Source of the DNA: Alloascoidea africana
Lineage: Eukaryota > Ascomycota > Alloascoideomycetes > Alloascoideales > Alloascoideaceae
DNA length: 64,000 bases
NCBI GenBank assembly: GCA_030581615.1
Contig: JAKTTT010000032.1
Coordinates: 1 to 64,000, forward strand
Reading direction: 5' to 3'
The notes under the pieces are model-generated. The model searched no databases. It was not told where the DNA came from and saw nothing but the letters and a program-made list of their open reading frames with translations. Both the position numbers and the translations under genes were made by a program. This document shows positions 60,612 to 64,000 of the stretch, piece by piece (position 1 is the first letter of the stretch; each line of letters starts with the position of its first letter).

Positions 60612-60971
60612 CTAGGTGCTGTAATACAAACGATAAAAAAAAATACGAGCCGTAAAAACTTCTTCTAAGACTTTCAACTCCTGTTCTTGCGGATTAACCG
60701 ATGGCCCGGTCCCATTTAATGCTTCTCTGGCTAATAGACTCTGTTTCGCTCTTCGCTGTTTGCCGAGTCTCGTGAGGTCGAGCGGCTTCTCAGTAAATGC
60801 TCCGGGTAACACCTTCGATGCTCCTCCGTCAAGAATCATGCATGCGAACGAGAAAGACATTTCACGAAAAAGAGATCTCACACAAATGGTCTGAGAAGCA
60901 ATTCGCCATTCTATTGCAGTGTTAGCGAGCATCTTTTTCAACCATGTCTCACTTGTTTGTGATTTTGCCAT
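60612..60971 (-). CDS. Small hypothetical protein
   Basis: A 119-codon frame with ATG at 60971. The composition is protein-like (ETWLKKMLANTAIEWRIA, FTEKPLDLTRLGKQRRAKQS, NPQEQELKVLEEVF) with helical stretches, no membrane segment and no signal. No family was recognised. The end (FTARIFFYRLYYST) is coded by a poly-A/T-rich patch and may lie beyond the natural end. It lies between the LINE relic and the wall-protein promoter. Could be a small complex subunit or a chance ORF. Confidence 0.4.
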   Translation of the reverse strand: MAKSQTSETWLKKMLANTAIEWRIASQTICVRSLFREMSFSFACMILDGGASKVLPGAFTEKPLDLTRLGKQRRAKQSLLAREALNGTGPSVNPQEQELKVLEEVFTARIFFYRLYYST

Positions 60972-61272
60972 AGCGTATTGGATTATAATACTACAGTTTT
61001 GCCTGCGACTTTGAAGGACCGCCTGGAAATGCTTGACATGTTCCAGAAATGAATGGCTCTGCCTTGATCTTCAAGGCTATAGAGACCCGTGTGCGCTGAA
61101 ACCTCTTTTTTTGTATAAATATAATCCATATCCAGCTTTCCCTTTTTTTCTTGTTTCCTCATCTGAGATCATAATCTTAAACTTAGTCTTTCTTTACTAC
61201 TGTTTCACACAGAACTACCTGCTTTCAATTAAACCAGAGAAAACACTTTTAAACTGAATATCCTATTTAAAA
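60972..61272. promoter_or_regulatory. Promoter of the wall-protein gene
   Basis: Contains TATAAATA at 61114-61121, about 155 bp before the ATG, with a T-rich upstream run and a C/T- and A-rich leader. Confidence 0.6.
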
Positions 61273-61893
61273 ATGAAGTTCATCTTTGCTCTTGCCTCTT
61301 CTGCTGCCCTTGCTTCTGCCGCTGTTACTGTCTACAATACTGAATTCGAGACAGCCACTACTCTAGCCACCATCACCTCCTGCTCCTCCGATGTGACTGA
61401 CTGCCCTGCTGAAAACACGCCTGCCACAGTTGCACCAGTTGCAGTTGTGTCTTCATCTTCCTCAAGCGAGGAGCCAGTTCCCACTAGTGAGAAACCGGTC
61501 AAGGAGACAGAAGTCGTCACCCAGACCAAAGCCTCAACTGTTCTTGCTACTATCACTTCCTGCGGGCCAGAAGTCACAGACTGTCCAGCTGAGGAAGAAC
61601 CAACTACCTCGATTCCAGAGCCAGCGGTTGTTCCCCCACCAGCCTCTTCTGAAGTCCCTATTCAGTCAACGTCTTCTCTTGCCCCAGTCGAGTTCACAAG
61701 CACAACGCCTCTTGTCCCATCATCAGTCGCTCCAGTCCCAGTCTCCAGCTCCGCTGTTGTTGTTCCTCCTCCAGTCGCTGCCAACTCTACTAATACCACC
61801 ATCGAGGAATACACCGGTGCTGCTGTCGCCAACTCCTACTCGGTTGCCTATGCTGCTGCCTTGATGGGTGTCGCTGCGGCTCTTCTGTTTTAA
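61273..61893 (+). CDS. GPI-anchored Ser/Thr-rich cell-wall protein
   Basis: A 206-aa wall protein. Signal peptide MKFIFALASSAALASAA, then two copies of a motif (ATITSCSSDVTDCPAE and ATITSCGPEVTDCPAE) of the T.ITSC....C type found in yeast adhesin/wall proteins. A Ser/Thr/Pro/Val-rich stalk for O-mannosylation and NST/NTT glycosylation sequons (AANSTNTT) follow. The C-terminal hydrophobic tail VAYAAALMGVAAALLF follows small residues (GAAVANSYS), the GPI attachment signal. No catalytic domain; a structural wall or surface role is inferred. Strong TATA box and regular codon use suggest good expression. Confidence 0.88.
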   Translation: MKFIFALASSAALASAAVTVYNTEFETATTLATITSCSSDVTDCPAENTPATVAPVAVVSSSSSSEEPVPTSEKPVKETEVVTQTKASTVLATITSCGPEVTDCPAEEEPTTSIPEPAVVPPPASSEVPIQSTSSLAPVEFTSTTPLVPSSVAPVPVSSSAVVVPPPVAANSTNTTIEEYTGAAVANSYSVAYAAALMGVAAALLF

Positions 61894-62705
61894 TCAACAT
61901 GAAGTCCATTATGTACTACTTATTAGTATATGTAACTGAGATTTTGTTTTAATTATAATTGACTATACTTTAACTAGGAGTTTATCTATATTTCTTAATC
62001 TGGCGAAACAACCTGCTTGTCTGGTCGGTGTTGGCGTTTGAGCCGAGACTTGGTCTCAAACGTTCAAGAGCCTGCATCAACTTGCAAGTTTGTGTCAGTT
62101 TCAAGTACTTTCCCACACAGCGATTAGCTAGTGCAAAGCTTTAATCACTTTTAAGATTGAAGTATTACTGATGGATGGAATTGTTGCTCATTATCTTTTT
62201 CCAGGAACGAACCAGAGATGAAATAAGGAAGGTTTTACCTTTGATCAAGAGAGTTCTTCTCTGACGTTCCCAATGATAAATAGTTGAAACGTCTGCAGAA
62301 ATAGGAAGTAGGAGTTCTATCCTACATGATGCCGATAATCAGAGTGACATTCTATTTGAACCATTTGCAAAGTAAAACTGGGAGATCAGTGTGACTCTTA
62401 CGTCGTCAATTGTTCATATGGCGTGCGCATCGGCTAGACCTCCCAACTTAAGCCACTAACGCTTGTAGAAGAGGCGATTAAGATCCCTGATTTTCCCTTT
62501 TTCTAACGGTTCGGAGTCGGTGGATTAAAAAAAATGTCAATAAAACGGTTAATAGAAGAGTGGGTTCCTAATCAGGCAGGTCGATGCGGGACACCATGTC
62601 TTCATCGGAACCTTACAATGAAGGAAACTCTGGGGATCTATAAAAACGATCTTTTCCTGTGTAAAAGTTGCTCTATTTCCAAATCTACTTTTAACAAAAA
62701 CCATC
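61894..62705. other. Intergenic, amine oxidase promoter
   Basis: About 0.8 kb. TATAAAAA at 62639-62646 precedes the amine oxidase ATG by about 65 bp. The region 62400-62520 has A-box-like and B-box-like words but no tRNA fold. Nothing else recognised. Confidence 0.5.
62639..62646 (+). promoter_or_regulatory. TATA box of the amine oxidase gene
   Basis: TATAAAAA within ggatctataaaaacgatc, 60 bp before the ATG at 62706. Confidence 0.65.
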
Positions 62706-64000
62706 ATGTCCTCAATTCTTACTCCATTTGACGGTGTCAGACCCGAAGAAATCACAAAGACGTCACAACTGTTGAAGCGTGCCTTGCCAAATTCAAACCT
62801 TCGCTTCTCAGTAATCGATCGTTTAGAACCCCCCAAGGACAAGGCTCTAAAATGGATCAAAGCCGACCGTTTGGGCCTTGAGCTCCCCAGCTTACCTCGT
62901 GTCACATTCGCCTATTTTTTGAAAGACAATGACGAAACCCTCCAAAAAGCTCTCGTGAATGTCACAGAGGGCCATGTCATTACGATCCAGCCCCAACGCA
63001 AAGGCACTGTTGGTCCCTTCCAAGGCGACCACATCGCGGAGATGGAAGAGATCTGTATGAATCATCCCGCTGTACGTGCAGAAATAGAAAAGCTCAAGCT
63101 TCCCCCTGGGCACACTGCCTGTACTGATCCGTGGATTTATGGGACTGATGATCCAAATGAAAATAGAACTCTAATCCAGTTTTATATGTACATCAGGCCA
63201 AATAACCACCCAGAGACAAATCATTACTCTCTTCCTCTTAAATTTTCTCCTGTTTTTGATGGACTGACACAAGAGTTTGTCAGAATTGACTACTTGCCTG
63301 GCGGAGCTGATGAGACCATTACGCCTACTCAACCTTGGAGGCAAGTGCCCTGTGTCGAGTACCATAAGGATTTTATAGACGAGTCTCCAAGAGATGTGAA
63401 ACCACTTTTGATTCAGCAACCAGAGGGACCTTCTTTCCATTTACAAGGTGGTAACATAGAATGGCTGGGATGGAAGATGAGAGTGGGGACAAACTACCGC
63501 GAGGGAGTTGCACTTTATGACGTTACTTTTAAAGGCAGAGACGTTTTCTACCGGATTGCATTGTCTGAAATGACGGTCCCTTATGGTGATCCAAGAGCCC
63601 CTTTCCACCGTAAACAAGCTTTTGATCTGGGCGATTGCGGGTTTGGATCAAACGCAAATCAATTAAAACTGGGCTGTGATTGCTTGGGCTACATCAAATA
63701 CTTTGATTTTTACAGAACAGACAGGAAGGGAAACCCAGTTATGATGACAAACACAGTTTGTCTTCACGAGCAGGATAATGGATTACTCATGAAACATGTC
63801 AATTACAGAAATGAGAGACCCTATGTTACAAGAAACAGGGAACTGGTATTTCAAACAATCGCAACGGTAGCAAACTATGAGTACATAATTGAGTACATTT
63901 TTGACCAAGCCGGAGGCATTGATATCCAAGTAAGAGCCACAGGAATATTATCCACAATGCCTATTGATGAAGGTATTAAAGTCCCATGGGGCACAAATGT
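62706..64000 (+). CDS. AMO1: Copper amine oxidase, N-terminal two thirds (3' cut by window)
   Basis: Oxidises primary amines to aldehydes with H2O2 and ammonia, using copper and the built-in cofactor TPQ; the yeast enzyme is peroxisomal and allows amines as nitrogen source. The frame is open from ATG 62706 (MSSILTPFDGVRPEEITKTS) to the window end, at least 431 codons. The N-terminal D2/D3 domains are seen (LRFSVIDRLEPPKDKALKW). ALSEMTVPYGDPRAPFH leads to the catalytic base Asp307 in AFDLGDCGFGSN, and ATVANYEY holds the TPQ-precursor Tyr391 in the NY[DE] motif. Copper-binding His residues and any PTS1 signal lie beyond the window. No intron seen so far. Peroxisomal location is inferred from homologues. 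Confidence 0.93.
   Translation, partial: MSSILTPFDGVRPEEITKTSQLLKRALPNSNLRFSVIDRLEPPKDKALKWIKADRLGLELPSLPRVTFAYFLKDNDETLQKALVNVTEGHVITIQPQRKGTVGPFQGDHIAEMEEICMNHPAVRAEIEKLKLPPGHTACTDPWIYGTDDPNENRTLIQFYMYIRPNNHPETNHYSLPLKFSPVFDGLTQEFVRIDYLPGGADETITPTQPWRQVPCVEYHKDFIDESPRDVKPLLIQQPEGPSFHLQGGNIEWLGWKMRVGTNYREGVALYDVTFKGRDVFYRIALSEMTVPYGDPRAPFHRKQAFDLGDCGFGSNANQLKLGCDCLGYIKYFDFYRTDRKGNPVMMTNTVCLHEQDNGLLMKHVNYRNERPYVTRNRELVFQTIATVANYEYIIEYIFDQAGGIDIQVRATGILSTMPIDEGIKVPWGTN

Noticed and set aside
62400-62525. Possible tRNA (A-box-like TGGCTTAAGTTGG and B-box-like GGTTCGGAGTC)
   Set aside because: The two boxes lie on opposite strands and no cloverleaf can be drawn.

Overview
This is a stretch of nuclear chromosome from an ascomycete yeast (Saccharomycotina). 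The genes are compact and mostly yeast-like: the PMA1 tail, REV1, SEC62, IML2, ERS1, ECM31 and ZRG17-type genes. Introns are short (about 64-174 nt), with GTRNGT-type donors and usually a CTAAC-type branch point about 20 nt before the acceptor. CTG is read as leucine at invariant positions of pyruvate kinase and SDH3, so this is not a CUG-Ser clade yeast. Several traits recall the early-branching Yarrowia/Dipodascaceae/Trichomonascaceae-type yeasts: many spliced genes, a HapX-like regulator, a LINE relic and a trypsin-like peroxisomal protease. The exact genus cannot be fixed from the sequence alone.

Layout. 0-5 kb: the 3' end of the plasma-membrane H+-ATPase gene (cut by the window edge), a shortened Iwr1-like gene, a small Ser-rich gene and a HAPSTR1/DUF4588 gene. 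5.8-16.1 kb: a HAL/NPR-type protein kinase, a 2.9 kb low-complexity intergenic region, a trypsin-like protease ending in the peroxisomal signal SKL, and pyruvate kinase with one intron. 16.4-27.7 kb: REV1, a four-exon LAMTOR5/Ego2-like gene, a PI31-tail protein, 6-phosphogluconolactonase with a large insertion, cystinosin (ERS1), a mitochondrial PDH-type kinase and a RING-H2 membrane protein. 27.7-34 kb: an AT-rich, gene-poor block holding two tandem secreted aspartic proteases. 34-46.8 kb: a 1114-aa disordered basic/acidic protein, an EI24/LDS-type membrane protein, a ZRG17-like CDF protein and a three-exon gene for a 2011-aa disordered protein with about ten repeats of a short helix ending VGLG. 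46.8-54 kb: a long gene-free stretch, a HapX/Hap4-like regulator and SDH3. 54-64 kb: IML2, SEC62, ECM31 (all spliced), a LINE relic, a small hypothetical gene, a GPI-type wall protein and the 5' part of a copper amine oxidase cut by the window end.

How the genes relate. Most are unrelated housekeeping genes in divergent or convergent pairs. Loose links exist. PMA1 lies near a kinase of the family that controls PMA1 and K+ transport. Pyruvate kinase, PDH kinase, SDH3 and a Hap4-type respiratory/iron regulator all concern carbon and respiratory metabolism. The SKL protease and the amine oxidase are both probably peroxisomal. No tRNA, rRNA or CRISPR array was found. The splice models were reconstructed by eye from frame continuity, splice signals and family similarity.
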